Shown piece by piece: positions 1 through 6,726 of a DNA stretch of 12,041 nucleotides. This DNA comes from an uncultured Caryophanales bacterium (GTDB lineage: Bacteria; Bacillota_I; Bacilli_A; RFN20; CAG-826), in NCBI GenBank assembly GCA_946410525.1, contig CAMKAQ010000013.1:1-12041 (forward strand), in the 5' to 3' direction. A program made the translations under genes and the position numbers. The first letter of the stretch is position 1, and each line of letters opens with the position of its first letter. The notes beneath the pieces were generated by a model. That model worked only from the letters and a program-made list of their open reading frames with translations, ran no database searches and was not told the DNA's origin.

Positions 1-13
1 AAGGACAAATTTT

Positions 14-1672
14 ATGTCAACAAAGTACAACTTCAAACGTGAAGAAATTGGTGCTGTTTCGCCCCAATACTATTCCAGACTCAGATCCACCATCGAGGCC
101 GCTTTCTACCGCAACAACGTTCACACCGTTAAGAACATTGCTGAGGCCTATGAGCTCGCCAAGAATTCCGTCGGCACCACTGTTACCGACCTCCCTGTCG
201 TCAAAGCCGAAGAACTCGGCCTTCCAAAAGACGCGAAGGTCTTACTCTTCAATGATGGTTTCATCACTGGCAGACAGGCCCGTTTAAGGAGACTCGTTGA
301 CGATACCAACCGCGACAAATACGCCGGCCAGGTCAGAGAAGTCATCTTCGGCGGCCACACCAAGAAATGGTACCATGGCATCGCCTATGTCGGACTCGCC
401 CATGATTTCATGCTTAGAGCCCACCTTCTCGTCCCAGAGGGATATGAGAACACCCTCTACTCCTGGATGCTCAACTTCCAGAACGCCGACAACGAATATT
501 TCACTAAGTTATATAAGGAAAGCAAACTCATCGAAGGAGAAGGCGATTTATTCATCTACTCCGACCCAGATTGCTACACCAAAGACTACCCAGACGGACT
601 CGCCCTCTTCGACAAGGACAACAACTGCGCCGTTCTCCTTGGCATGCGCTACTTCGGCGAGCACAAGAAGGGAACCCTTACCCTTGGCTGGACCGTTGCC
701 AATAGACACGGCTACACAAGCTGCCATGGCGGCCAGAAGAGATTCAACCTCGAAGGCGGCAAGCAGAAAGTCATCTCCGTCTTCGGTCTTTCCGGTTCTG
801 GTAAGTCCACCATCACTTTAAGTGACCACGGCGGACGTTTCGACACCACCGTCCTCCACGATGACGCTTTCATCATCAACAACACCGATGGTTCTTCCAT
901 CTCCCTTGAGCCTTCATATTTCGACAAGACTGCTGACTACCCTCTCACCAGAGACCAGTCCAAGTACTTCCTTACCATCCAGAACGTCGGCGCTACCGTC
1001 GATAGCGATGGCAAGATCGTTCCTGTCACCGAAGATATCACCAATGGCAACGGCCGTACCGTTAAGTCCATCTTTGCCACTCCAAACCGTGAGTTTGAGT
1101 TCAAAGAGCCAACCAACGCCATCTTCTGGATCATGAAGGACCCAACCCTTCCTCCAGTCGTCAAAGTCAAAGACGCCGCTCTCGCTTCCGTCATGGGTGC
1201 CACCCTTGCCACCAAGCGTAGCTCCGCTGAATACATCCCAGGACAAGATCCAAACCAGCTTGTCATCGTTCCTTATGCCAACCCATTCAGACTCTATGAG
1301 CTTGGCAAGGATTACGCTTCCTTCAAATCCCTCTTCGAGAACAAGAAACTCGGCATCGATTGCTACATCATCAACACCGGTTCCTTCCTCGAAAAGAAGG
1401 TCAAACCAGCCGATACCCTTGGCTTAATCGAAGACATCGTTCTTGAGAAAGCCAAGTTCGTTCCATTTGGCCCATTCTCCTCTCTTGAGTACTACCCTCT
1501 TGAAGGATTCGAAGTCCCATTCGAAGATCCAGAGTACATCAAACAGCTTGCCCTCCGTATGGAAGACAGACTTGAATATGTCTCCACTCTCGATGACTTC
1601 AACAAGCTTCCACAAGACGCCATCGACGCTATCAAAGTCGTCGTCGAAGAAGCCAAAAAAGCTGCCAAATAA
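14..1672 (+). CDS. pckA: Phosphoenolpyruvate carboxykinase (ATP), divergent
   Basis: Cytosolic enzyme interconverting oxaloacetate + ATP and PEP + CO2 + ADP. At 552 residues it is close to the usual ~540 of the ATP family. Visible landmarks align in order with the E. coli enzyme: ITGR (Arg87, substrate arginine region), EHKKG (217-221, Mn/substrate lysines), SCHGG with His238 (Mn ligand), P-loop GLSGSGKST (258-266), HDD (282-284, kinase-2 aspartates), Arg348 in NGRT, LPPV (379-382) and YIINTGS near the C terminus. The P-loop reads GSGKS rather than the common GTGKT, and overall similarity looks low, so this is a divergent member. The start has AAGGA at bases 1-5 with an 8-base spacer. Only 9 bases separate it from oadA, so the two are almost certainly co-transcribed; the upstream promoter lies outside the window. 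The neighbours favour the PEP-to-oxaloacetate, ATP-forming direction (inference). The family call is firm; the direction is not. Confidence 0.9.
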   Translation: MSTKYNFKREEIGAVSPQYYSRLRSTIEAAFYRNNVHTVKNIAEAYELAKNSVGTTVTDLPVVKAEELGLPKDAKVLLFNDGFITGRQARLRRLVDDTNRDKYAGQVREVIFGGHTKKWYHGIAYVGLAHDFMLRAHLLVPEGYENTLYSWMLNFQNADNEYFTKLYKESKLIEGEGDLFIYSDPDCYTKDYPDGLALFDKDNNCAVLLGMRYFGEHKKGTLTLGWTVANRHGYTSCHGGQKRFNLEGGKQKVISVFGLSGSGKSTITLSDHGGRFDTTVLHDDAFIINNTDGSSISLEPSYFDKTADYPLTRDQSKYFLTIQNVGATVDSDGKIVPVTEDITNGNGRTVKSIFATPNREFEFKEPTNAIFWIMKDPTLPPVVKVKDAALASVMGATLATKRSSAEYIPGQDPNQLVIVPYANPFRLYELGKDYASFKSLFENKKLGIDCYIINTGSFLEKKVKPADTLGLIEDIVLEKAKFVPFGPFSSLEYYPLEGFEVPFEDPEYIKQLALRMEDRLEYVSTLDDFNKLPQDAIDAIKVVVEEAKKAAK

Positions 1673-1681
1673 GGAGACAAC

Positions 1682-3070
1682 ATGGCTTTAAAAATCGTCG
1701 AAACATCACTTAGGGACGGTCACCAGTCGCTTTTCGCGACCAGGATGAACACCGAAGAGGTCCTCTCCGTCCTTAAGGAGTTGGACGATGCCGGATATCA
1801 CGCCATCGAAGTTTGGGGCGGCGCCACCTTTGACGCCTGCATCCGCTTCCTTAACGAAGACCCTTGGGAGAGACTCCGCAAGGCGAAGGCTCTTTGCAAG
1901 AAGACCAAGCTTCAGATGCTTTTCAGAGGACAAAACATCCTCGGATACCGTCACTACGCCGATGACGTAGTTGAGAAATTCGTCCAGAAATCAATCGAAA
2001 ACGGCATTGACATCATCCGTATCTTCGATGCTCTCAATGACATCAGGAACCTCGAATGCGCCGTCAAAGCCACCAAAAAATATGGCGGAGAGTGCCAAAT
2101 CGCTTTAAGCTACACCACCTCCCCTGTCCACACCATCGCCTACTATGTCGACCTTGCTAAGCAGGTTGAGGCCCTCGGAGCCGATTCCCTTTGCATCAAA
2201 GACATGGCTGGCGTCCTTCTCCCAGGTGATGCCTATCAGCTCATCAAGGAACTCAAGAAGAACACCAAGCTCCCAATCGAGCTTCACACCCACTGCACCG
2301 GCGGCATTGCTGAGATGACCATCCAGAAAGCCATCGAAGCCGGCGTTGACATCGTCGACACCGCTTTGAGCCCACTTGCTGGCGGCACCTCACAACCTTG
2401 CACCGAATCCCTTAACTTCGCCCTCAAGGGAACCAAATACGATCCAAAGCTCAACCTCGACTGCCTTAACAAAGGAGCCGCTGCGTTAAGCAAGATCAGG
2501 GCGAAGTACCTTGAGAATGGCCTTCTCAATCCGAAAGTCCTTTCCTTCAATCCAAACATCCTCAAATACCAGGTTCCTGGCGGAATGCTTTCTAACCTCA
2601 TCTCCCAGCTCAAGCAGCAAAACGCTTCCGACAAGCTCGAAGACGTCCTTAAGGAAGTCCCAAATGTCAGGAAAGACCTTGGCTACCCGCCTCTTGTCAC
2701 CCCTCTTTCCCAGATGGTTGGCACCCAGGCTGTCATGAACGTCATCTCCGGCGAGCGCTACAAACTCGTTCCAAAAGAGATCAAAGACTATCTCCATGGC
2801 AAATACGGCAAGGCCCCTGCCCCAATCAACGAAGAGGTCCAGAAGAAGATCATCGGCGATGATGAGGTCATCACCTGCCGTCCAGCCGATCTCATCGCCC
2901 CTGAGTTCGAAGAATTGAAAGAGAAGTACAAAGACATCGCTAAATGCGATGAAGATGTCCTCTCAATCGCTCTCTTTGAGAAGAACGCCCTCGAATTCTT
3001 AGGCAAGAAGTACGGACCAAAAGAAGATGAGGTCGAGGAATTCAATGTCGTCTTAGGAGGTAACAACTAA
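1682..3070 (+). CDS. oadA: Oxaloacetate decarboxylase alpha subunit (carboxyltransferase, no biotin domain)
   Basis: Transfers the carboxyl group of oxaloacetate to biotin, releasing pyruvate. It is the catalytic part of the Na+-pumping oxaloacetate decarboxylase and works at the inner face of the membrane. The N-terminal TIM-barrel carries TSLRDGHQS (8-16, metal ligand Asp12), EVWGGATFD (43-51), CIKDMAG (171-177, Lys173 at the carbamylated-lysine position) and LHTHC (201-205, metal-binding His202 and His204), followed by a conserved PYC/OADA domain. Many OadA proteins are ~600 residues with a C-terminal biotinyl domain; this one stops at 462, and that domain is the separate gene at 3430. The ribosome site AAGGAGA overlaps the stop of pckA, and its own TAA overlaps the ATG of oadG by one base. 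Pyruvate carboxylase subunit B is similar in sequence, but the adjacent beta and gamma subunits decide for the decarboxylase. Confidence 0.92.
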   Translation: MALKIVETSLRDGHQSLFATRMNTEEVLSVLKELDDAGYHAIEVWGGATFDACIRFLNEDPWERLRKAKALCKKTKLQMLFRGQNILGYRHYADDVVEKFVQKSIENGIDIIRIFDALNDIRNLECAVKATKKYGGECQIALSYTTSPVHTIAYYVDLAKQVEALGADSLCIKDMAGVLLPGDAYQLIKELKKNTKLPIELHTHCTGGIAEMTIQKAIEAGVDIVDTALSPLAGGTSQPCTESLNFALKGTKYDPKLNLDCLNKGAAALSKIRAKYLENGLLNPKVLSFNPNILKYQVPGGMLSNLISQLKQQNASDKLEDVLKEVPNVRKDLGYPPLVTPLSQMVGTQAVMNVISGERYKLVPKEIKDYLHGKYGKAPAPINEEVQKKIIGDDEVITCRPADLIAPEFEELKEKYKDIAKCDEDVLSIALFEKNALEFLGKKYGPKEDEVEEFNVVLGGNN

Positions 3071-3417
3071 TGTTCACGCCTATCGTATATGACACCGTTG
3101 TCAATAAAGGCGACACCATCCCACTCGAAAAAGGAGCCCTTTACTCCATAGTCGCCATCGCGATGGTCTTCGCGATTCTCCTCATCATCATCGGAATCAC
3201 CACCCTTGTCTTCAAGATCACCGGCTTATTCGACCTCAAGAAAGAGCTCGATGCCGCCAAGAAATCGGAGCAAGGCGAAGTTGCCCCTGCCGCTTCTAAT
3301 GAAGAAGTCTCAATCAAAGACGATGACATGATGGCCGCAGTCCTTGTCGCCACCATCGATTACCGCCTCACCCACAAGAGCGACGTCCGCGTCGTTTCCG
3401 TGAAAGAAATCAAATAA
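3070..3417 (+). CDS. oadG: Oxaloacetate decarboxylase gamma subunit (OadG family)
   Basis: Small membrane subunit that assembles and anchors the oxaloacetate decarboxylase Na+ pump between the alpha and beta subunits. The 115-residue protein has one strong transmembrane helix at about residues 23-46, then a charged Lys/Glu stretch and a soluble tail ending near residue 115. This is the usual OadG layout, although sequence in this family is poorly conserved, so position carries much of the call. Translation is coupled to oadA: the genes share one base (TAATG) and GGAGG sits just before the junction inside the end of oadA. The C-terminal segment with VLVATIDYRLTH (92-103) resembles the tail found in gamma-type subunits of Bacillota decarboxylases. 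The family is a good fit; the detailed contacts with alpha and beta are inferred. Confidence 0.8.
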   Translation: MFTPIVYDTVVNKGDTIPLEKGALYSIVAIAMVFAILLIIIGITTLVFKITGLFDLKKELDAAKKSEQGEVAPAASNEEVSIKDDDMMAAVLVATIDYRLTHKSDVRVVSVKEIK

Positions 3418-3429
3418 GGAAGGTTTGTT

Positions 3430-3777
3430 ATGAAAATCTACAAAGTCAAAGTCAACGGCAAACTCTACGAGGTCGAACTCGAAGAGGTCAAAGAAACCGC
3501 CGGTTCCATCGCTGCTCCAGCCCCAGCTGCCGCCCCTGCCCCAGCTGCCGCCCCAGTCGCTGGCGGAACCAAAGTCCCAGCTCCTATGGCTGGCAAAATC
3601 CTTGAAATCAAAGTCGCTACCGGCGCCAAAGTCGCCAAAGGCGATACCATTGCTATCCTTGAAGCCATGAAGCTTGAGAACGAGATCAAGTCCCCAGCTA
3701 GTGGCACCGTCAAAGCCATCTGCGTCTCCAAAGGCGCCATGGTCAATAATGGCGACGCCCTCATCGTCTTGGAGTAA
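3430..3777 (+). CDS. Biotin carboxyl carrier protein of the oxaloacetate decarboxylase
   Basis: Carries CO2 as carboxybiotin from the alpha subunit to the membrane beta subunit. The 115-residue protein has a short N-terminal beta segment (1-22), a flexible Ala/Pro linker (about 28-46) and a biotinyl domain (48-115). The biotinylation site is EAMKLEN, with Lys81 as the acceptor; the usual methionine after the lysine is leucine here, which is a common variant. In other species this domain is often fused to the end of OadA (or placed as a gcdC/mmdC-type carrier); here it is a free subunit between gamma and beta. The ribosome site AAGGAAGG lies directly after the oadG stop, and the next gene begins 2 bases after this stop. 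The ligase domain encoded two genes downstream is the obvious enzyme for modifying Lys81. Confidence 0.9.
   Translation: MKIYKVKVNGKLYEVELEEVKETAGSIAAPAPAAAPAPAAAPVAGGTKVPAPMAGKILEIKVATGAKVAKGDTIAILEAMKLENEIKSPASGTVKAICVSKGAMVNNGDALIVLE
3521..3556 (+). repeat. Two tandem 18-base repeats encoding the Ala/Pro linker
   Basis: Two adjacent 18-base units (3521-3538 and 3539-3556) differ only near the end and encode alternating Pro and Ala residues of the swinging-arm linker in the biotin carrier. Such in-frame repeats can change linker length by slippage, which may vary between strains. Confidence 0.7.
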
Positions 3778-3779
3778 GT

Positions 3780-4955
3780 ATGTGGGACCTGATCCTCGAA
3801 TTCCTCAATTCGACAGGCATCGTTAACTTCTTCAAAGGCGATGGCTGGATGAACCTCATCATGATTGGTGTGGGTGCATTCTTCCTTTTCCTCGCCATTA
3901 AGAAGAAATACGAACCTTATCTTCTCATCCCGATTGCCGTCGGCATGATCCTCGTCAACATCTTCCCAGCCATCTATATGACCTATGACGCTGCTGGAAA
4001 CGTTGCGGAAAGAGGCCTTTTAGGCTATCTCCATTTAGGTGTTGAGTGCGAGCTTTACCCATGCCTTATCTTCATCGGCATCGGTGCGACCACTGATTTC
4101 GGTCCGCTTATTGCAAATAAGAAGACCATGATTCTCGGTGCTGCCGCCCAGATTGGTATTTTCGCTGCCTTCCTTGGCGCAATTGCCCTTGCTGGCATTT
4201 GGCCAGACGTCTTCAACTTCACTGTTGGCGACGCCGCTGGTATTGGCATCATCGGCGGAGCGGATGGCCCAACCGCCATTCTCGTCAGCAACAAGCTGGC
4301 TAGACCGGAATTAACCGCTGGCATCGCCCTTGCGGCTTATAGCTACATGGCCCTTGTTCCAGTCATTTTCCCTCCAATCATCAAACTCTGCACCACCAAG
4401 AAAGAGAGAAGCATCAAGATGGAGACGCTTAAAGAAGTGTCCAAGAGCGAGAAGATCCTCTTCCCGATCATCGTCACCCTCGTCTGCTGCATCCTCGTCC
4501 CAAGCTGCACTCCGCTTATTGGCTGCTTGATGTTTGGTAACCTCATCAAAGAAAGCGGTGTCGTTCCTAACCTCGTTCACACGGCTTCGAATGCGCTTCT
4601 TTATATCTGCACCATCCTTCTTGGACTCTCCGTTGGCGCCACCGCTATCGGAACCACCTTCCTCCAGCCAAAGACCATCATGATCTTCGTTCTTGGCATC
4701 TTAGCCTTCATCATCGCCGCTATCTGCGGTCTCATGGGTGGAAAGCTTATGTGCCTCGTCACCAAAGGCAAGGTCAACCCAATGATCGGTGCTGCTGGTG
4801 TCTCCGCCGTTCCTATGGCCGCTCGTGTCGTCCATAAGATCGGACAAGAGGAAGACCCAGACAACTACCTTCTCATGCACGCTATGGGACCTAATGTCGC
4901 AGGCGTCATCGGTAGCGCTATCGCGGCGGGCATCTTGCTCTCCATGATCGGCTAA
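3780..4955 (+). CDS. oadB: Oxaloacetate decarboxylase beta subunit (Na+-translocating carboxybiotin decarboxylase)
   Basis: Integral membrane subunit that decarboxylates carboxybiotin and couples this to Na+ export. The 391 residues are almost wholly hydrophobic helices. Family signatures are very clear: ELYPCLIFIGIGATTDFGPL (91-110), GIIGGADGPTAI (156-167, with Asp162 at the position of the essential Na+/H+-linked aspartate), then near the C terminus a NPMIGAAGVSAVPMAARV block and an HAMGPNVAGVIGSA block. Glutaconyl-CoA and methylmalonyl-CoA decarboxylases use the same type of beta subunit, so the substrate is assigned from the OadA partner. GGAG (about 3770-3773) at the end of the carrier gene provides the ribosome site, with only two bases between the genes. 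A 21-base gap follows before the biotin uptake/ligase gene. Confidence 0.95.
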   Translation: MWDLILEFLNSTGIVNFFKGDGWMNLIMIGVGAFFLFLAIKKKYEPYLLIPIAVGMILVNIFPAIYMTYDAAGNVAERGLLGYLHLGVECELYPCLIFIGIGATTDFGPLIANKKTMILGAAAQIGIFAAFLGAIALAGIWPDVFNFTVGDAAGIGIIGGADGPTAILVSNKLARPELTAGIALAAYSYMALVPVIFPPIIKLCTTKKERSIKMETLKEVSKSEKILFPIIVTLVCCILVPSCTPLIGCLMFGNLIKESGVVPNLVHTASNALLYICTILLGLSVGATAIGTTFLQPKTIMIFVLGILAFIIAAICGLMGGKLMCLVTKGKVNPMIGAAGVSAVPMAARVVHKIGQEEDPDNYLLMHAMGPNVAGVIGSAIAAGILLSMIG

Positions 4956-4976
4956 TTGTTTTAGAGGCAATTCAAC

Positions 4977-6248
4977 ATGAAAAACAAAACCGTAAGGGCA
5001 ATGACCCTTGATGCGCTTTTTCTAGCGCTTCTCATTGTGTCTTCCTTCATCTCGATCGATGTCGGATATTGCAAATTCACTTTGCAGCTCCTTACGGTTT
5101 TTCTTATTGCCAATTTCCTCTCTTTGGTCGATGGCTTTATCGTCATCGGCCTCTACATATTGATGGGACTTATTGGCATACCTGTGTTCGCAGGGTTTGG
5201 AGGAGGGATCGCCTATGCGGCATCCCCTACATTCGGATTCGTCTATGGCTTCTTCTTCGTAATCCTCCTAAATCACCTCTTTAGCGACGTTTTGCTTAAG
5301 AGGATAGGGAATGAGCTATGGAAAAGCTTAATCGGCTCTGTAGCGTCCCTTATCGCGTTATACGCGGTTGGTTTCGTCCATGGCTATCTCATCCTTACCC
5401 TCGTTAAGGGAAAGAGCGACTTCACCCTTGGAGCGGCGTTCACCTTGTTCCTCGCGCCTTACATACCGTTTGATATCGCGAAATTAGGAATCGCCTCATT
5501 CATCGCTTCAAGATACGTGAACGTCCTTCTCCCAAGCAGAAGAGTCCACTTCAATGAGGTTGATTCAACGAACACCTATCTCAAAGAGAACTACCGCATC
5601 TACAAGAACCTCTCCTTCGTGGACGCTTCATACCAAAAGAAAGGCAAAGGAAGACTAGGAAGAACTTGGGAAGCGGACAAAGATGAGTCTTTGATGTTCT
5701 CGGTCCTCGTAAAAGACAAAAAACTCTTACAAAACGCGCCTAAATTGTCTTTGGTGGCCGGAAGCGCGGTTTTCAAATATCTTCAGCAAATCGGCCTCAA
5801 AAACGTTTCCATCAAGTGGCCTAACGATATCTATGCGAACGAGAAGAAGATCTGTGGCATCCTTCTTGAATCCGTGAGCCATAAGAAGGTTGATGCTGCT
5901 ATCATCGGCATCGGCCTTAACGTCAATCAGGAGACGTTCCCAGAAGGATTCTTCAGGACCCCTACTTCCATCAGATTAGAGACTGGTTCCCCTATGGATT
6001 TGAGAGGTATCAAAAAAGACCTCTACAAGAAAATCAAAGAAGAACTACTACTTCTCAAAGAAGAGAAGTCCGATTACCTAGAGGTCATCAATGAGAACAG
6101 TTATCTCAAAGGAAAAGATTGCTATTGCACCTATAATGGCGAGAAGAAAGAAATCAAAGTCCTGAGGATCGATGAAGACGGTTCCTTGATCGGCATCATC
6201 GACGGGGACGAGAAAAAGATCATCTCAGACGAGATAACCTTCGAATAA
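4977..6248 (+). CDS. BioY biotin transporter fused to biotin-protein ligase (BirA-type)
   Basis: One 423-residue reading frame encodes two linked functions. Residues 1-182 form a BioY substrate-binding membrane protein: FTLQLLTVFL (34-43), GLYILMGLIGIPVFAGFGGG (58-77), SPTFGFVYGF (83-92) and further helices to about residue 180. After a short linker, residues 189-423 are a biotin-protein ligase catalytic core: EVDSTNTYLK (194-203), the biotinyl-AMP loop GKGRLGRTW (223-231), IKWPNDIY (279-286) with Lys280, CGILLES (293-299), GIGLNVN (311-317) and a small C-terminal domain. There is no DNA-binding helix-turn-helix, so this is a monofunctional ligase, not a repressor. Its position after the biotin carrier and pump genes suggests imported biotin is attached to that carrier near the membrane (inference). 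GAGG at 4964-4967, 9 bases before ATG, supports the start. Codon use is less biased than in the pump genes. EcfA/EcfT energising subunits are not in the window. Confidence 0.9.
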   Translation: MKNKTVRAMTLDALFLALLIVSSFISIDVGYCKFTLQLLTVFLIANFLSLVDGFIVIGLYILMGLIGIPVFAGFGGGIAYAASPTFGFVYGFFFVILLNHLFSDVLLKRIGNELWKSLIGSVASLIALYAVGFVHGYLILTLVKGKSDFTLGAAFTLFLAPYIPFDIAKLGIASFIASRYVNVLLPSRRVHFNEVDSTNTYLKENYRIYKNLSFVDASYQKKGKGRLGRTWEADKDESLMFSVLVKDKKLLQNAPKLSLVAGSAVFKYLQQIGLKNVSIKWPNDIYANEKKICGILLESVSHKKVDAAIIGIGLNVNQETFPEGFFRTPTSIRLETGSPMDLRGIKKDLYKKIKEELLLLKEEKSDYLEVINENSYLKGKDCYCTYNGEKKEIKVLRIDEDGSLIGIIDGDEKKIISDEITFE

Positions 6249-6251
6249 GAG

Positions 6252-6285
6252 AAAAGGCATCGGGAGACCGATGCCTTCTTTTTTA
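6252..6285. terminator. Bidirectional rho-independent terminator between convergent genes
   Basis: A perfect 8-base stem, GGCATCGG (6256-6263) with CCGATGCC (6268-6275), encloses a GAGA loop; flanking AA/TT extends it to 10 pairs. On the + strand it is followed by a T-rich run (6276-6284) and ends the pck-oad-bioY/birA operon, 4 bases after its stop. On the - strand the same stem is followed by TTTTCTC, so it probably also ends the small H1-like gene, whose stop lies at 6283-6285. Confidence 0.85.
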
Positions 6286-6636
6286 TCTCTTTTGGATCTT
6301 GCCTTTGGAGGCGCCTTTTGAAGCGTGGGTCAAGATAGTACGACCGGTGTTGGCGGCCATCTTCTTGGTGTACTCCTGGGCTTCGGCTTTGGTGTCGAAT
6401 GTCTTGATGACTTTATCTGAGCCAGTCAAGAAGACCTGCCACTTATTGTCGCTTGCTCTCTTGGAAAGATGGTAGGAAGCGCCTGCGGTCGGTCCTTTCT
6501 TCTCTTCTTTCTTTGGGGCTGGTTTTTTAGCAGGAGCTGGTTTGGCAGCTTTTGCTGGTTTCGCAGCTGGTTTGGCAGCTGGTTTCGCTGGTTTTTTAGC
6601 CGCAGCTGGCTTTGCTTTTGGTGCTGGTTTAGCCAT
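6283..6636 (-). CDS. Small protein: histone-H1-like Lys/Ala/Pro tail plus DUF2188-like domain
   Basis: The 117-residue, very basic protein has two parts. Residues 2-43 are almost only Lys, Ala and Pro in PAKPAAKPA-type repeats, like the tails of bacterial histone-H1-like DNA-binding proteins. A short acidic/basic joint (EEKK, 44-47) follows. Residues 53-117 resemble the DUF2188 family: a beta start (ASYHLSKR), W66-Q-V-F, FDTKAEAQEYTKKMAAN (80-96) as the helix and ILTHASKG (101-108) as the final strand. The start is firm: AAAGGAG lies 7-8 bases upstream of the ATG. It sits alone between the operon terminator and the tRNA-Val terminator. A poor -10-like TAGAAT (about 6661-6666 on the - strand) has no good -35, so its promoter is uncertain. 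A nucleoid or RNA-binding role is likely from the tail but not shown; the domain assignment is by eye. Confidence 0.75.
   Translation of the reverse strand: MAKPAPKAKPAAAKKPAKPAAKPAAKPAKAAKPAPAKKPAPKKEEKKGPTAGASYHLSKRASDNKWQVFLTGSDKVIKTFDTKAEAQEYTKKMAANTGRTILTHASKGASKGKIQKR
6508..6633 (-). repeat. Degenerate repeats encoding the Lys/Ala/Pro tail
   Basis: Irregular short repeats built on an AAACCAGCTGC-type unit on the - strand encode residues 2-43 of the H1-like protein. The units vary in length and order, which is typical of low-complexity tails that expand and contract. Confidence 0.6.
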
Positions 6637-6682
6637 ATGTAGACTCCTTTTGTTATTTACATTCTAGTTTCATTTTTTTGAG

Positions 6683-6714
6683 AAAAAAAGAAAAAAGCCT
6701 TAACGAGTAAGGCT
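6683..6714 (-). terminator. Rho-independent terminator after tRNA-Val
   Basis: On the - strand, AGCCTTA (6708-6714) pairs with TAAGGCT (6696-6702) around a 5-base loop, followed by a T run interrupted by one C. It lies 12 bases downstream of the tRNA CCA end and fits termination of the tRNA transcript. Confidence 0.75.
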
Positions 6715-6726
6715 ATTCTTGAAGAT

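Noticed and set aside
914..1266. Open frames of more than 100 codons on the - strand inside pckA
   Set aside because: They overlap a clearly conserved gene, have no ribosome sites and low-complexity composition; they come from the skewed codon use of the + strand gene.
2284..2797. Open frames of 103-116 codons on the - strand inside oadA
   Set aside because: They are shadows of the conserved OadA frame, without initiation signals or recognisable domains.
1682..3070. Pyruvate carboxylase subunit B
   Set aside because: No biotin carboxylase gene is nearby, and the operon encodes the membrane beta and gamma subunits specific to the decarboxylase pump.
3521..3556. Short tandem repeats as a CRISPR-like array
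   Set aside because: There are only two in-frame copies without spacers, encoding the Ala/Pro linker of the biotin carrier.
1682..4955. Glutaconyl-CoA or methylmalonyl-CoA decarboxylase
   Set aside because: The beta, gamma and carrier subunits are shared among these pumps, but the alpha subunit is of the pyruvate/oxaloacetate carboxyltransferase type, not the CoA-dependent type.
4956..4976. BirA operator or biotin-responsive site before the BioY-BirA gene
   Set aside because: The 21-base gap holds only a ribosome site, and the ligase has no DNA-binding domain.
6508..6633. Repeat array or mobile-element end
   Set aside because: The repeats are codon-level, degenerate and in frame; they encode the low-complexity tail of the H1-like protein.
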